From contig VAYX01000129.1 of NCBI GenBank assembly GCA_005885325.1, forward strand, positions 1-5,548: 5,548 bases of DNA. The letters are read 5' to 3'. Within the stretch, counting starts at the first letter, position 1, and each line of letters begins with the position of its first letter. The position numbers and the translations under genes were made by a program. The stretch is from Actinomycetota bacterium. GTDB taxonomy: Bacteria > Actinomycetota > UBA4738 > HRBIN12. The notes beneath the pieces were generated by a model that was given only the letters and a program-made list of their open reading frames with translations, did not search any database and was not told where the DNA came from. Below are positions 5,361 through 5,548 of this stretch, piece by piece.

Positions 5361-5548
5361 CGCGAACGGCTCGGTGTACCGGGCGATCCGTAGGGGCCCG
5401 GCGTCCACAGGATCGAACCCCGCGTCGCGGATCAGCTTGGCAGCAGTCTTCTTGCTCTTCGCATCGTCCCCGCAGTAGGCGAGGCTGGGTCGCCTCGCCT
5501 TGCGCCGGGCCGCGAACACGCCCAATAGCACCTCGCTCGGCACGGTGT
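5277..5548 (-). CDS. C-terminal part of a coenzyme F420:NADP oxidoreductase-like protein (partial)
   Basis: The frame enters from the right edge of the window and ends with TAG at 5279-5277, so only about 90 C-terminal residues are seen. They include LAYCGDDAKSKKTAAKLI, then the hallmark GFDPVDAGPLRIARYTEPFA and a final LAYEGDEGPELAYRFERLG. The CGDD, (D)AGPL-x-x-(A/S)R and E-(P/S)-(F/L) elements correspond to the C-terminal half of F420-dependent NADP reductases (Fno family), which move hydride between reduced F420 and NADP+. The same fold also occurs in general NADP-binding oxidoreductases, so F420 use is inferred; the N-terminal Rossmann motif lies outside the window. A GTG at 5543 is in frame but cannot be the start, because the family needs about 120 residues before this point. 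It converges on the creatininase-like gene. Confidence 0.75.
   Translation of the reverse strand, partial: TVPSEVLLGVFAARRKARRPSLAYCGDDAKSKKTAAKLIRDAGFDPVDAGPLRIARYTEPFALLIAQLAYEGDEGPELAYRFERLGGKA

Noticed and set aside
5541..5543. GTG on the minus strand as the start of an 88-residue protein
   Set aside because: The frame stays open to the window edge, and the sequence corresponds to the second half of a longer oxidoreductase, so the gene begins outside the window.

Overview
This is a GC-rich bacterial chromosomal segment. It is densely coded, has short gaps between genes, and shows no phage, transposon, CRISPR or RNA-gene signal. Shine-Dalgarno sites of the AGGAGG type and one good sigma-70-like promoter point to a bacterium. 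The mixture of a Leu/Ile/Val-type binding protein, an exported creatininase-family hydrolase, a flavin amine oxidase and the end of a coenzyme F420-NADP oxidoreductase-like gene is typical of soil or metagenomic lineages such as Acidobacteriota, Gemmatimonadota, Methylomirabilota/Rokubacteria or actinobacteria. I cannot settle the phylum from the sequence.

Left part (1-1980): a promoter region with a hairpin and a perfect hyphenated palindrome over the -35 box drives a 504-residue protein. It joins about five transmembrane helices to a periplasmic type-1 solute-binding domain. A 46-codon single-helix membrane microprotein follows after 15 bases. In the same frame, directly after its stop, lies the decayed remnant of an ArsR-family helix-turn-helix regulator: recognition helix, wing and dimerisation helix are readable, but both ends are lost and a TAA interrupts it. 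The remnant stops at the 3' end of the next gene.

Middle part (1978-3889): a minus-strand flavin amine oxidase and a plus-strand GNAT N-acetyltransferase diverge from a gap of only 22 bases. Their possible start codons can even overlap in a CATG. Neither has a convincing ribosome-binding site, so leaderless translation is plausible.

Right part (3254-5360): the acetyltransferase, an uncharacterised one-helix membrane protein and a creatininase-family hydrolase with a signal peptide form a tightly packed plus-strand cluster, probably one operon. The last gene seems to carry a frameshift close to its end. The expected family-like C-terminus is readable in the +1 frame and stops at 5274, two bases before the convergent F420-NADP oxidoreductase-like gene. 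The actual frame runs on and overlaps that neighbour by 84 bases. The F420-type gene runs off the right edge.

No single pathway ties all the genes together. The most unusual items are the membrane-fused solute-binding protein, the ArsR remnant, and the 3' frameshift of the creatininase-like gene.
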